In this document: one piece after another, positions 16,608 through 24,501 of the stretch | How positions within the stretch are numbered: the first letter of the stretch is position 1 | Layout: the number at the start of each line of letters is the position of its first letter | Source of the DNA: Candidatus Heimdallarchaeota archaeon | GTDB lineage: Archaea; Asgardarchaeota; Heimdallarchaeia; Heimdallarchaeales; Kariarchaeaceae | Length of the DNA stretch: 28,478 bases | Direction: 5' to 3' | Assembly (NCBI GenBank): GCA_021399405.1 | Contig: JAAFKL010000106.1 | Span: 1 to 28,478, forward strand | Made by a program: the position numbers and the translations under genes | The notes under the pieces: generated by a model | What the model was told of the DNA's origin: nothing | What the model saw: only the letters and a program-made list of their open reading frames with translations | Database searches by the model: none

Positions 16608-16740
16608 TGAGAAATATATTGTCACCGCTTGGTCTTAATATTGAAAGATCCATTTTGTTTTAAAAATAGAAACACTCAATTGTAATCCAAAATAATAAAT
16701 TGAGAATCCCTACTCAGTGAATTATTAAGGGTATATACTC

Positions 16741-18000
16741 TTGATAAATAAAATTCTTATACATCAGCAAATTCATCAGATTGTGAATAGATCAAGTACA
16801 CCTCATGATGTACTCTTAGAAATTGTACGTGAAAAACACCAAATGCTTCCAAAGCTGATGAAAGATGTTGGAATTGATTGTTGGTTGGTATTTATGAGAG
16901 AAACAGCCGCTGCTCCCGATCCAGTTCAGAATTTGGTGATCGGAGGAGGTGTGGTATGGGATTCTGCATTTATTTTCCATCTTAATGTGGATAAAGTGAT
17001 GAAAACTGCAATAATGGGTGATTTTGATGCTGATGCCGAACGAGCTAAGGGTATATGGGATGAGGTTATTACTTATACTCAAGGAATTACTGATATATTG
17101 CACAAAACGATGTCTGAATTGGATCCAAAGAATATAGCACTTAACTATTCAGAGGATGATGTGATGAGTGACGGCCTTAATCACGGCCAATTTGTTAAAT
17201 TGTCTAAAATATTACACAATATGACAGACAAATTCACCGAAGCAGCACCTATTATTCAGAAATTAAGAAGTCGAAAATCTAAAACTGAATTGAAATTAAT
17301 TACTGAGTCAACTATAATGGCTCAAGAAATCAATGTTAAAATGATGAAACAATTCAAGTTGGGAATGAGTGAGATTGAAATTCAAAATATGTTTCATGCT
17401 GAGATGGATTCATTGGGAGTTATAGAATCATGGGAAAGGACAGGTTGTCCTGCTGTTGATGCTGGACCAGAAAAAAAATTCGGACATATAGGCCCCACAG
17501 ATTTAAAAATAGGCAAAGGTGGAACTCTCCATAATGATTTTGGAGTTCAGCTTCATGGATATTGTTCCGATATCCAAAGAATGTGGTATTTCGGTAAAAG
17601 AGAGGAGATCCCAGAGGAATTACTACATGCATTCAAAACTGTCCATGGTGCGATAACTGCAGCAGCTGAAATAGCTAAACCTGGGCTCACTGGCCATTTT
17701 TTGGATTCTATCGCCAGGGACCATGTTATCAATAATGGGTACGAAGAATATAAGCACGCGCTAGGTCACAGCGTAGGCACGAAGGCCCATGATGGTGGCA
17801 CTCTCTTAGGTCCACTGTGGGAAAGGTATGGAGATCTTCCCAATGGCATTTTAGAGAAAAATAACGTATTTACCCTCGAATTATACGTAGCTACAAAAAA
17901 TTATGGAATGGTCTCGCTTGAGGAAATGATAGTTATAACTGATGATGGGTGCGAATTTATAATTCCAAGACAAGAAGAATTTATTTGTATCGAATTGTAA
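16741..18000 (+). CDS. M24-family metallopeptidase (Xaa-Pro aminopeptidase-like)
   Basis: This is a pita-bread peptidase of the M24 family. The N-terminal creatinase-like domain (to about 175) has GIDCWLVFMRET. The catalytic domain carries the expected metal ligands: D266 (HNDFG), D277 (YCSDIQR), H343 (in HALGHSVG), E380 (FTLELYV) and E394 or E395 (SLEEM). The family removes N-terminal residues before proline or cleaves related dipeptides. The 419-residue form starts with TTG at 16741. A TATA-like element at about 16757-16764 would better fit a leaderless GTG start at 16783, so the first 14 residues are doubtful. The gene is followed after 7 bp by a small conserved gene, suggesting one transcript. 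Confidence 0.85.
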   Translation: MINKILIHQQIHQIVNRSSTPHDVLLEIVREKHQMLPKLMKDVGIDCWLVFMRETAAAPDPVQNLVIGGGVVWDSAFIFHLNVDKVMKTAIMGDFDADAERAKGIWDEVITYTQGITDILHKTMSELDPKNIALNYSEDDVMSDGLNHGQFVKLSKILHNMTDKFTEAAPIIQKLRSRKSKTELKLITESTIMAQEINVKMMKQFKLGMSEIEIQNMFHAEMDSLGVIESWERTGCPAVDAGPEKKFGHIGPTDLKIGKGGTLHNDFGVQLHGYCSDIQRMWYFGKREEIPEELLHAFKTVHGAITAAAEIAKPGLTGHFLDSIARDHVINNGYEEYKHALGHSVGTKAHDGGTLLGPLWERYGDLPNGILEKNNVFTLELYVATKNYGMVSLEEMIVITDDGCEFIIPRQEEFICIEL

Positions 18001-18007
18001 AAATTAT

Positions 18008-18346
18008 ATGGAATTTAATCTACATAACAAAACTCTCATTATCACCTTAATTGAAGGTCCAGAGACCGAGGTTACTGAGGAAACGATATTTAATTTCAGT
18101 CAGCAGGGAGATTTAGTCTGGGCAGAATATTCTGGAGGAAAAGTAACGGTTGGAAGGTTGGTTGGGGTGATCAATGGCGATCGATTAAATCATTCTTATG
18201 TGCAGATTAATTCCGAAAATAAAATAAATTCAGGTGAAGGAACATCACGATTGGCTATGAACGAATACAATAAAATTGAAATCATTGAGGAATGGGAATG
18301 GAAATCCCAAGAAGGTAAAGGTAAAAGTGTGATGACGGAAATATAA
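18008..18346 (+). CDS. Small conserved beta-rich protein (family often mislabelled N-acetylglutamate synthase)
   Basis: The 112-residue protein resembles a family of about 110-residue proteins common in Firmicutes and Bacteroidetes. Shared features are EETIFNFSQQGDLVWAEYSG, a GRLVGVI strand, YVQINSENKI, and a C-terminal EEWEWKSQEGKGKS stretch. The family is often named N-acetylglutamate synthase in annotations, but it is far too short for that enzyme and lacks an acetyltransferase motif. The pattern suggests a compact repeating beta structure with unknown function. The ATG lies 7 bp after the M24 peptidase stop, so co-transcription is likely. The presence in an archaeon could reflect transfer from bacteria, which is inference. 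Confidence 0.65.
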   Translation: MEFNLHNKTLIITLIEGPETEVTEETIFNFSQQGDLVWAEYSGGKVTVGRLVGVINGDRLNHSYVQINSENKINSGEGTSRLAMNEYNKIEIIEEWEWKSQEGKGKSVMTEI

Positions 18347-18373
18347 CTAAATTAGTTAAAATCTTTAATTTAG
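18347..18373. terminator. Hairpin between convergent genes, possible bidirectional terminator
   Basis: CTAAATTA (18347-18354) pairs perfectly with TAATTTAG (18366-18373) across an 11-nt loop. It begins at the stop of the small conserved gene and overlaps the stop of the opposing nitroreductase gene, so either strand could use it. Confidence 0.45.
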
Positions 18374-18945
18374 CTTTCTACGTTCTTTCGATAGGGTTTA
18401 CCTAACCCTCCAAGAAAAGTGAATTCTTCAATTTCCTTACGACTTCTAGGTCGATTTTCTCTTGCTCGAACAGTTTCAGGACTGTCTTCTATTTTACCAG
18501 GATAACCAATAGAAAAAACTGCGACGGGTTGATATTCTGATGGGATACCGAAAACTTCAATTGACTTTTTCTTATCAAATCCACCCATAGGTGCAATATT
18601 TAGACCGAGATCCACAGCTGCGAGCATTAAATTCTCATTTGCTAATCCTAGATCATGATAACCCACATTGTACGATTTCCCGTCTTTCATAATCCATGCC
18701 ATTGACAGTAGTAAAACAGGTGCATTCTTTGCCCACAACTGATTCCCTTCTCCTAATAGAGAAAGCATTTTTGCCTTCTCGATCGGAGTTCGGTTATCAA
18801 ATACAATATATTGCCAAGGTTGGGTGTTTGTCGAGGATGGAGCCCAACGAATAGTCTCGAGTAGTTTCTCTAAAGTTTCAACTGCTATGTTTCGATTTGG
18901 ATCGTAAATCCTAGATGATCTCCTTCTAAAGGCTAAATCTTGCAT
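18370..18945 (-). CDS. Nitroreductase-family FMN oxidoreductase
   Basis: The 191-residue protein matches the FMN-dependent nitroreductase fold, normally a homodimer using NAD(P)H. RRRSSRIYDP (7-16) is the FMN-phosphate site, RWAPSSTNTQPWQYIVF (33-49) is the typical second FMN region, and GLANENLMLAAVDLGLNIAPMGG (about 99-121) is the family helix and following loop. A late SIGYPGK carries the usual G-P pattern. The start is ATG at 18945. The substrate cannot be predicted; family members reduce nitro compounds, flavins or quinones. The gene is divergent from the por operon across 378 bp. Confidence 0.88.
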   Translation of the reverse strand: MQDLAFRRRSSRIYDPNRNIAVETLEKLLETIRWAPSSTNTQPWQYIVFDNRTPIEKAKMLSLLGEGNQLWAKNAPVLLLSMAWIMKDGKSYNVGYHDLGLANENLMLAAVDLGLNIAPMGGFDKKKSIEVFGIPSEYQPVAVFSIGYPGKIEDSPETVRARENRPRSRKEIEEFTFLGGLGKPYRKNVES

Positions 18946-18970
18946 AATATAAATTGAATATGATCATTAA

Positions 18971-18981
18971 TAATATTTTAT
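18971..18981 (-). promoter_or_regulatory. TATA candidate for nitroreductase gene
   Basis: AAAATATTA-like sequence on the minus strand is centred about 31 nt before the ATG at 18945, predicting a leader of only a few nucleotides. Confidence 0.3.
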
Positions 18982-19020
18982 TTTGAGGATAATAACTCAA
19001 GAACAATATTTGTTTTTCTC

Positions 19021-19039
19021 GTGTGTACTGAGGACACAC
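19021..19039. repeat. Inverted repeat in por upstream region (1)
   Basis: GTGTGT (19021-19026) and ACACAC (19034-19039) form perfect 6-bp arms around a 7-nt loop. It is unusually GC-richer than its AT-rich surroundings. Confidence 0.4.
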
Positions 19040-19074
19040 AACGATATAATTCAAACCGATGTTAATGCAGAATA

Positions 19075-19105
19075 CAAATTTAGACTATGAAAATATAGTA
19101 ATTTG
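19075..19105. repeat. Inverted repeat in por upstream region (2)
   Basis: CAAATT plus ACTAT on the left pair with ATAGT plus AATTTG on the right. This gives an 11-bp stem interrupted by a 3-nt bulge (19081-19083), with a 6-nt loop at 19089-19094. Confidence 0.4.
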
Positions 19106-19234
19106 TGTATGATAAATTAAGGAGCAATTTTTTATATAAAATGTATATTATTGTGTAAATAGTATATATTTTACAGCAATGCAATGTGAAAATATCAAGA
19201 GTTTTCTTATAAAACATGAGAAATTTGTATTGTA

Positions 19235-19249
19235 GCAACGTTTAGTTGC
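19235..19249. repeat. Inverted repeat in por leader (3)
   Basis: GCAAC (19235-19239) and GTTGC (19245-19249) flank GTTTA. It sits about 25 nt downstream of a TATAAAA-like element (19207-19214), so it could lie at a transcription start as an operator or at the head of the leader RNA. Confidence 0.4.
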
Positions 19250-19311
19250 AAAATATTTCTTCATAAATTTGGATTTTAATTTTAAGTCCAATATCGATCA
19301 AAAATGGTCGA

Positions 19312-19316
19312 AGGTG
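19312..19316 (+). promoter_or_regulatory. Ribosome-binding site of porG
   Basis: AGGTG lies 7 nt before the ATG at 19324. This agrees with a leadered transcript rather than a leaderless one. Confidence 0.5.
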
Positions 19317-19323
19317 TCAAAAT

Positions 19324-19911
19324 ATGAAAAATTACGAAATTTCTATTCTATCACGTGGAGGTCAAGGTGGAGTTAGCCTTGGAAAGGTATTAGCCTATAA
19401 TGCAACATTTGATGGATTCTATACCACATCAATTCCGAAATATGGAGCCGAAAGAAGAGGGGCTCCTATAAGTACAAGTGTTAGGATATTCGAAAAACCC
19501 GTTAGAAGGCATGCACAAATTGTTAATCCCACAGATGTTGTATCATTGGATGCTACTCTAGTTCCTAGAATGTTCCCTGAAGACACATTTCATGGTAAAG
19601 GGACTCTTACCATTAATTCAGATGAAATTCCATCTGACTTTGATATTTACACTCCTGAAAAAATTGGAATATGTAATATCCAAAAAATTGCACAGGAACA
19701 AGGATTAGTTAAATCTGGCTCTACCATGATTGGAATACCAACTCTAGGTGCATTTATAGCTACTAGTGGTATTTTAACAATGGAATCCCTACACAAAGCG
19801 ATTGACAAAGTATTTGGTAAATCCAAATATTTAAAGGCCAACCATCAAGCAGTTGATGCAACATTTGAGAATACAAAGGTGAAAATAATTGAGCAACCAA
19901 TCAGAAACTAA
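19324..19911 (+). CDS. porG: Pyruvate:ferredoxin oxidoreductase, gamma subunit
   Basis: PorG is one of four subunits of the cytoplasmic enzyme that interconverts pyruvate plus CoA with acetyl-CoA plus CO2, using ferredoxin. The 195-residue protein has the gamma-domain hallmarks: ILSRGGQGGVSLGKVLA (8-24), YGAERRGAPISTSVRI (40-55), and the VVSLDATL strand. The length is normal for a separate gamma subunit. It starts at ATG 19324 behind AGGTG and is the first gene of porGDAB. Its 3' end overlaps porD by 23 bp, which indicates translational coupling. Related 2-oxoacid oxidoreductases share this fold; the beta subunit is what points to pyruvate. Confidence 0.9.
   Translation: MKNYEISILSRGGQGGVSLGKVLAYNATFDGFYTTSIPKYGAERRGAPISTSVRIFEKPVRRHAQIVNPTDVVSLDATLVPRMFPEDTFHGKGTLTINSDEIPSDFDIYTPEKIGICNIQKIAQEQGLVKSGSTMIGIPTLGAFIATSGILTMESLHKAIDKVFGKSKYLKANHQAVDATFENTKVKIIEQPIRN
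19878..19882 (+). promoter_or_regulatory. Ribosome-binding site deciding the porD TTG start
   Basis: GGTGA, complementary to the 3' end of 16S rRNA, lies 6 nt before the TTG at 19889. It is located inside the porG coding sequence. Confidence 0.55.
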
Positions 19912-20215
19912 ACCTCGACGAGTACATCCAATTGTTCGTCCTATGGCAGGAGTTGCTGGAAGAACCAGTGAATGGAGAACTGAAAGGCCTGAATTACACA
20001 AGGAAAATTGCACAAAATGTATGGCATGTGTCATTCATTGCCCCGATGATGTAATTGAATTAGACAAGGATGGATTTCCAGAGATTGATCAGTACTACTG
20101 TAAGGGCTGTATGATTTGCGAGGCTGTATGTCCCCACGATGCTATTGAAACAATAGAAACCCTGCCTGGTGGAGAGAAAGATGTCATTAAAATTGATGGA
20201 GGTAACTCACCATGA
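19889..20215 (+). CDS. porD: Pyruvate:ferredoxin oxidoreductase, delta (2x[4Fe-4S]) subunit
   Basis: PorD is the ferredoxin-like electron-transfer subunit. Of its 108 residues, about 41-52 carry CTKCMACVIHCP and about 71-82 carry CKGCMICEAVCP, two complete CxxCxxCxxxCP motifs for two [4Fe-4S] clusters. The segment before them includes SEWRTERPEL, matching the W-R-T-x-R-P element typical of delta subunits. The start is TTG at 19889, supported by GGTGA 6 nt upstream, and lies 23 bp inside the end of porG. The stop overlaps the porA start in an ATGA arrangement. Confidence 0.92.
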   Translation: MSNQSETKPRRVHPIVRPMAGVAGRTSEWRTERPELHKENCTKCMACVIHCPDDVIELDKDGFPEIDQYYCKGCMICEAVCPHDAIETIETLPGGEKDVIKIDGGNSP

Positions 20216-21351
20216 TGGATCCAAAAGAAGTTGAAATTTGGACTGGAAACCAAGCAATTGCAGAAGCAGTTATCGTTTCTAAACCTGAAATTGTTGCTGC
20301 TTACCCAATAACACCATCTACACCAATAATAGAATTTTTATCAGACGCTTATGAAGATGGTCGCATTCCAGGTGAATTCATAGCAGTTGAATCAGAACAC
20401 GCAGCTATGGCTGGTTGCGTAGGAGCAAGTGCTGCTGGTTCAAGAACATTTACAGCAACTGCCTCTCAAGGTTTGCTTTATATGATGGAAATGGTTTATT
20501 TTGCGGGAATGGGAAGACTACCGATGACTATGACTGTAGTTAACAGGGCTCTTTATGGGGGATGGTCAATCTGGGTCGATCATCAAGATTTGTACTCGAT
20601 GAGAGATACTGGATGGATACAAGTTGCAGCAAAAAATAATCAAGAAGCTCATGATTTGATTCCACAGATGTTCAAACTAAGTGAAAATCATGATGTATAT
20701 TTACCGGCAGCAGTCAATATTGATGGATTTACATTAAGCCACGTTGCAGGACAAGTTGAACCCTTACAAAGTAGAATGATAGATGATTTTCTTCCTCCAT
20801 TTAATCCAATGTTTAAGTTAGATCCGCAAGACCCTGTGTCATATGGTGCATTGACTTTACCAGATGATTACAGAGCATTACGAGAGGATTTGGTGGATTC
20901 AATGGAACGAGCAAAACCGCTATTCAAGAAGATTGCCTCAGAATTCACAGATTTAACAGGTAGAGATTGGGGTGGTCATGTAGAGGTATATGGACCCGAA
21001 GATGCAGAAATTGGAATTATTGCCATGGGGACGCTAGGGGAAGAAACTGAGGAGACTGTCGACTATCTAAACGAAAAAGGAGGGCACTTTGGATCTACAA
21101 GAATCCGAGTTTTTAGACCATTCCCGACGCAAGAAATAATTGAAGCGGCATCCCGTTATGATAAATTGATCGTAATTGATCGTGGTTACTCATTTGGAAG
21201 TACATCTCCACTTGTAACCGAAATACGAAATACTTTGTATCAAGCAAGATCAAACGTAAAAGTTCATAGTTTAATTATTGGAGTTGGTGGGGCTGAAGTA
21301 AGTTATAGAGACCTAGCTAAAGCCGTCACCAAAATTTTGGAGGAGAATTAA
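20212..21351 (+). CDS. porA: Pyruvate:ferredoxin oxidoreductase, alpha subunit
   Basis: PorA carries the pyrimidine-binding half of the thiamine-diphosphate site and the CoA-side domain. The 379-residue protein starts with TGNQAIAEAVIVSKPEIVAAYPITPSTP-type sequence, the hallmark of the alpha N-terminus. EFIAVESEHAAMAG (about 62-75) contains the Glu region near the cofactor, and TATASQGLLYM (about 83-93) is conserved. The C-terminal half has IGIIAMGTLGEET and RPFPTQEIIEA, typical of the transketolase C-terminal-like domain. GGAGGT lies 8 nt before the ATG at 20212, which overlaps the porD stop by 4 bp. Length and order match archaeal four-subunit enzymes. Confidence 0.93.
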   Translation: MMDPKEVEIWTGNQAIAEAVIVSKPEIVAAYPITPSTPIIEFLSDAYEDGRIPGEFIAVESEHAAMAGCVGASAAGSRTFTATASQGLLYMMEMVYFAGMGRLPMTMTVVNRALYGGWSIWVDHQDLYSMRDTGWIQVAAKNNQEAHDLIPQMFKLSENHDVYLPAAVNIDGFTLSHVAGQVEPLQSRMIDDFLPPFNPMFKLDPQDPVSYGALTLPDDYRALREDLVDSMERAKPLFKKIASEFTDLTGRDWGGHVEVYGPEDAEIGIIAMGTLGEETEETVDYLNEKGGHFGSTRIRVFRPFPTQEIIEAASRYDKLIVIDRGYSFGSTSPLVTEIRNTLYQARSNVKVHSLIIGVGGAEVSYRDLAKAVTKILEEN

Positions 21352-21352
21352 G

Positions 21353-22258
21353 ATGGTAAAAACAAAAGAATTGGTTAATCTAGAACTCGAAATGAAAGCA
21401 ATCGAAAAAGGAAACCTAGCTTGTCCAGGATGCCAACTAAATCTAGCATTTAAGCATTCATTAACTGCATTGAAAAATAACGCGATTGCAGTAATTCCTG
21501 CTTGTTGTACCTCTGTAATTCAAGGTGCAGGTAAGGGATACGGTATGCATGTACCTATTTTCAATGTAGCCTTCGCAGCTGCACCTCCTGTAGCATCAGC
21601 AATAGCTAGAAAAACCAAAATTGATGGAAAAGATACATCGGTAGTTGTTTGGGCAGGAGATGGGGGTACTTCTGATATCGCATTTGCTGCGTTATCTGGT
21701 GCCGCAGAACGTGATGAAGATATTCTTTATATCATGTATAACAATGCAGGATATCAGAATACAGGTAATCAAAAATCTGGAGTCTCGCCAAGAGGAGCTA
21801 AAACTAGTACAACAAAAACCGGGAAGACATCTAGACCCAAGAATGTCGCGAGGATGATGATTGCTCAAGATGTAAAATATGTAGCGACGGCCAACACAGC
21901 CTATCCACAGGATCTATTTGATAAAATCACTCGGGCAGCAAATGAATTCAAAGGTCATTTTAGGTATATCGAAATTTTTAGCCCTTGCCCACCGGGTTGG
22001 GTTGTAGACACACGAGATACGGTTCAAGTTGCCAAATTAGCAACAGAAACAGGTATGTGGCCCTTATGGGAAGCAGTTGATAGTAAAATAACCTTAAGCC
22101 GTATAGGCAGAAGGTTTGCAAACCCTGAAAAGAGAAAACCAGTTGAAGAATATTTTGCACTCCAAGGTCGATATAAAGGAGTGGATGAAGACTTACTCGA
22201 ATTAGCGAAAGGTGATATCGACTTTGAGTGGGCCTGGGTGAATAAATTCATCGAATAA
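21353..22258 (+). CDS. porB: Pyruvate:ferredoxin oxidoreductase, beta subunit
   Basis: PorB binds the diphosphate of thiamine diphosphate and one [4Fe-4S] cluster. In this 301-residue protein, C24 and C27 (CPGC), C52 and C212 fit the four cluster ligands. GDGGTSDIA (102-110) followed by YNNAGYQNTGNQKSG (129-143) is the Mg-TPP motif; the NTG-Q-S form resembles pyruvate enzymes more than branched-chain 2-oxoacid enzymes. The ATG at 21353 follows the porA stop by one base and is preceded by GGAGG. It is the last gene of the operon; 62 bp separate it from the next gene, which has its own TATA element. Confidence 0.92.
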   Translation: MVKTKELVNLELEMKAIEKGNLACPGCQLNLAFKHSLTALKNNAIAVIPACCTSVIQGAGKGYGMHVPIFNVAFAAAPPVASAIARKTKIDGKDTSVVVWAGDGGTSDIAFAALSGAAERDEDILYIMYNNAGYQNTGNQKSGVSPRGAKTSTTKTGKTSRPKNVARMMIAQDVKYVATANTAYPQDLFDKITRAANEFKGHFRYIEIFSPCPPGWVVDTRDTVQVAKLATETGMWPLWEAVDSKITLSRIGRRFANPEKRKPVEEYFALQGRYKGVDEDLLELAKGDIDFEWAWVNKFIE

Positions 22259-22287
22259 TCGCGAAATAAACATCTTAGAATAATCTT

Positions 22288-22296
22288 TTTAAAATA
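22288..22296 (+). promoter_or_regulatory. TATA element for GNAT gene
   Basis: TTTAAAATA is centred about 29 nt before the ATG at 22321, a leaderless spacing downstream of the por operon. Confidence 0.4.
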
Positions 22297-22320
22297 TTAA
22301 ATTAATACAACAATGAGTCT

Positions 22321-22836
22321 ATGATTAATTATAGGGGATTCCAATCACATGATGCAGATCAAGTATTTGAAGTTGCTAAAAACTCATGGGAAGAGACCTA
22401 TAAAGAAATTTTCAGCACTGAGTTTATTAGTAAATTTGTAAACAAAGCTTATGATCCTAATAGTTTACAAAAGACAATTCCACTAATTGAAGCGGGATTG
22501 ACTGGATTTTGGGTGGCCACGAATAATAATTCTGTGGTAGGATTTGCTCAAGTAGGCTACTCATCAACAAGGCTAGAAAAAAAAGATCCTAAAAATGAAA
22601 TTTACCTTTATCGAATATATGTTGATCCTGACCATTTGGGTAAAGGAGTTGGAAGTGAATTGCTTGAACTAGTTGAGAATTGGGTAAAAAAAGAACAAAA
22701 GGGATACTATGTGTGTTATTGTCACAAAAATAATGATCTAGGCAAACAGTTCTATTTTAAGAAAAAGTTCGAACATATTCCAGAAAGGGATAATCTAGAA
22801 GAAAACGAGATATTTCTATTGAAAAAATTATTTTAA
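22321..22836 (+). CDS. GNAT-family N-acetyltransferase
   Basis: The 171-residue protein is a single-domain Gcn5-related acetyltransferase. GFWVATNNNSVVGFAQVGY (about 61-79) is the central beta pair. LYRIYVDPDHLGKGVGSELL (about 98-117) is motif A, with the acetyl-CoA pyrophosphate loop H-L-G-K-G-V-G. CHKNNDLGKQFYFKKKFE (about 137-154) is the motif-B helix and late strand. Acceptor substrate is unknown; the size fits small-molecule or protein N-acetyltransferases. The start is ATG at 22321. It lies between porGDAB and the transporter genes, with no sign that it works with either. Confidence 0.85.
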   Translation: MINYRGFQSHDADQVFEVAKNSWEETYKEIFSTEFISKFVNKAYDPNSLQKTIPLIEAGLTGFWVATNNNSVVGFAQVGYSSTRLEKKDPKNEIYLYRIYVDPDHLGKGVGSELLELVENWVKKEQKGYYVCYCHKNNDLGKQFYFKKKFEHIPERDNLEENEIFLLKKLF

Positions 22837-22923
22837 ATGTTCATGACAAAGAGCTAGCCGTAAAAATGTTTGAAAAGAACAAGGTTGAAAAGAAAACGTC
22901 TTTACAACAAAGTAGAGAATTTG

Positions 22924-24501
22924 ATGGAGAATTATTTAGATTTACAAAACATCTGTAAATATTACTATACAGATGATGGTGTTGTTATCAAGGCGAATGA
23001 TAATGTTAATTTTACATTAAAAAAGGGTGAAGTTCACGCTTTGTTAGGTGAGAACGGTGCTGGAAAATCAACAGTTGTTAGAAACTTGAGTCGTAGACCA
23101 GACAGTGGCATAGTGCTTATCGAAGGAAAAGAAGTGATTATCAAAAATCCCTTAGATTCTATGAATTTTGGAATTGGGATATCACATCAGAATCTATCGA
23201 AATCCCTTGTTGATAGACATACGATTTCTGAGAACATTCTCAGTGTTGCTAAGGGCAGATTATTTTCGATTAAAAAAATTAATCAAAAAATTAAATCAGC
23301 TATTGAAAAATATGGGTTGGATGACATAGATCCCAACATGAAAGTTTGGAAACTCTCTGGAGGAGAAAAACAACGAGTTGAAATTCTTAAAGCCATCATT
23401 ACAGATCCCAATATATTGATTCTTGATGAACCAACATCTATGTTAACACCACTTGAAACTGAGAAATTATTTACTTTAACAGCTAACCTCAAAAAACAAA
23501 ATAAAAGTGTTATAATAATAACTCATCATCTTGATGAAGCCATAAATCATTGTGATCGTATCACCGTCATGAGACAAGGGCAGGTGGTTGAGACACTTGA
23601 TGAAGCACAAGTTGAAAAATTCAGGCAGGATCCTGATGCCGGTGTAAGAACATTAGCTAATCTGATGGTTGGAAAAGAGGTCATATATGAATATGAACGC
23701 GAAGATGAGGATCAACAGGAGAAAATTGAGGTAGTCAATGTTTCTAATTTATCGGTCGCAAATGATATGGGCGATCAAGTAGTCAGGAGTGTTGATCTGG
23801 TGATTAATGAGGGTGAAATCCTAGGTTTAGCAGGGATAGGAGGGAATGGCCAACAGCAATTAGTAGAAGCTCTACTAAATATAAGAAGTAAAATTTCAGG
23901 CAAAATAACAATTAGAAATACAGATATCACTGATACGCCAGTTAAAAAAATAAGAAATTTAGGAGTGGCCTACATACCAGAAGATAGACAAAAAGGTATG
24001 ATCTCCGAATTGAGTATAGGGCAGAATTTACTACTCAATTCGTATGACGAGAAGAGTGGCCTCTTCATCAATACAGAATCAGCCGTTGAATTAATAGAGG
24101 GATTAATGGAAAAATATGCAATCAAAGCCCCAAATTCTTTGGTTTCAGTCAGTAGTTTATCAGGTGGCAATAAACAAAAAGTTGTTGTTGCAAGAGAATT
24201 ATCTAAAGATTATCAAAACGGAAGCCTGTTTGTTATTGCTGAAAACCCAACAATCGGTTTAGACGTACAAACTACACAATTTGTGCGTCAACAACTTTTG
24301 AACAAAAGACAGGAAGGTGCGGGGATATTATTAGTTTCAAGCGATCTTTCAGAAATTTTGGCAATAGCAGATTATATTGCAGTAATGTACAATGGGAGAA
24401 TTATTGGTCATATAAGCAGAAATCAAGCAACTAAGGATGATATCGGCCTTATGATGGGCGGTGTAAACCCATATGAACAAAAGATCGAGGAGGAAATTTA
24501 A
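22924..24501 (+). CDS. BMP-type ABC importer, fused double ATPase
   Basis: This 525-residue ATPase has two fused nucleotide-binding domains, as in RbsA and the nucleoside importer ATPases (YufO/NupO type). The first domain is complete: GENGAGKST Walker A (about 42-50), a Q-loop in SHQNLSK, the signature LSGGEKQR, ILILDEPTS Walker B, and a THHLDEA H-loop. The second is degenerate: GIGGNGQQQ lacks the Walker A Lys, the signature LSGGNKQK is kept, and Walker B reads FVIAENPTIGLD. This asymmetry is usual for the family. The ATG at 22924 is preferred; a TTG at 22870 would add a basic 18-residue leader. The stop is joined directly to the first permease gene. Confidence 0.88.
   Translation: MENYLDLQNICKYYYTDDGVVIKANDNVNFTLKKGEVHALLGENGAGKSTVVRNLSRRPDSGIVLIEGKEVIIKNPLDSMNFGIGISHQNLSKSLVDRHTISENILSVAKGRLFSIKKINQKIKSAIEKYGLDDIDPNMKVWKLSGGEKQRVEILKAIITDPNILILDEPTSMLTPLETEKLFTLTANLKKQNKSVIIITHHLDEAINHCDRITVMRQGQVVETLDEAQVEKFRQDPDAGVRTLANLMVGKEVIYEYEREDEDQQEKIEVVNVSNLSVANDMGDQVVRSVDLVINEGEILGLAGIGGNGQQQLVEALLNIRSKISGKITIRNTDITDTPVKKIRNLGVAYIPEDRQKGMISELSIGQNLLLNSYDEKSGLFINTESAVELIEGLMEKYAIKAPNSLVSVSSLSGGNKQKVVVARELSKDYQNGSLFVIAENPTIGLDVQTTQFVRQQLLNKRQEGAGILLVSSDLSEILAIADYIAVMYNGRIIGHISRNQATKDDIGLMMGGVNPYEQKIEEEI
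24487..24493 (+). promoter_or_regulatory. Ribosome-binding site deciding a TTG start
   Basis: GAGGAGG lies 8 nt before the TTG at 24502, inside the end of the ATPase gene. It is strong enough to accept the TTG start of the first permease. Confidence 0.6.

Larger units (their letters stand above)
18946..19323. other. 378-bp divergent regulatory region (nitroreductase / porGDAB)
   Basis: No gene is seen here. The region is very AT-rich. Three inverted repeats occur at 19021-19039, 19075-19105 and 19235-19249. Several plus-strand TATA candidates (about 19130-19138, 19161-19172 and 19207-19214) would give porG a leader of roughly 85-160 nt. A minus-strand TATA candidate at 18971-18981 could serve the nitroreductase gene. 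Confidence 0.55.

Noticed and set aside
19179..19235. Eighteen-codon frame in the por leader, a possible leader peptide
   Set aside because: It has no ribosome-binding site, no run of regulatory codons and poor promoter spacing. AT-rich DNA produces such frames by chance.
22866..22958. Thirty-codon frame starting MFEKNKVEKK, overlapping the ATPase start
   Set aside because: It is short, has no ribosome-binding site, shows no recognisable motif, and overlaps the ATPase N-terminus in another frame.
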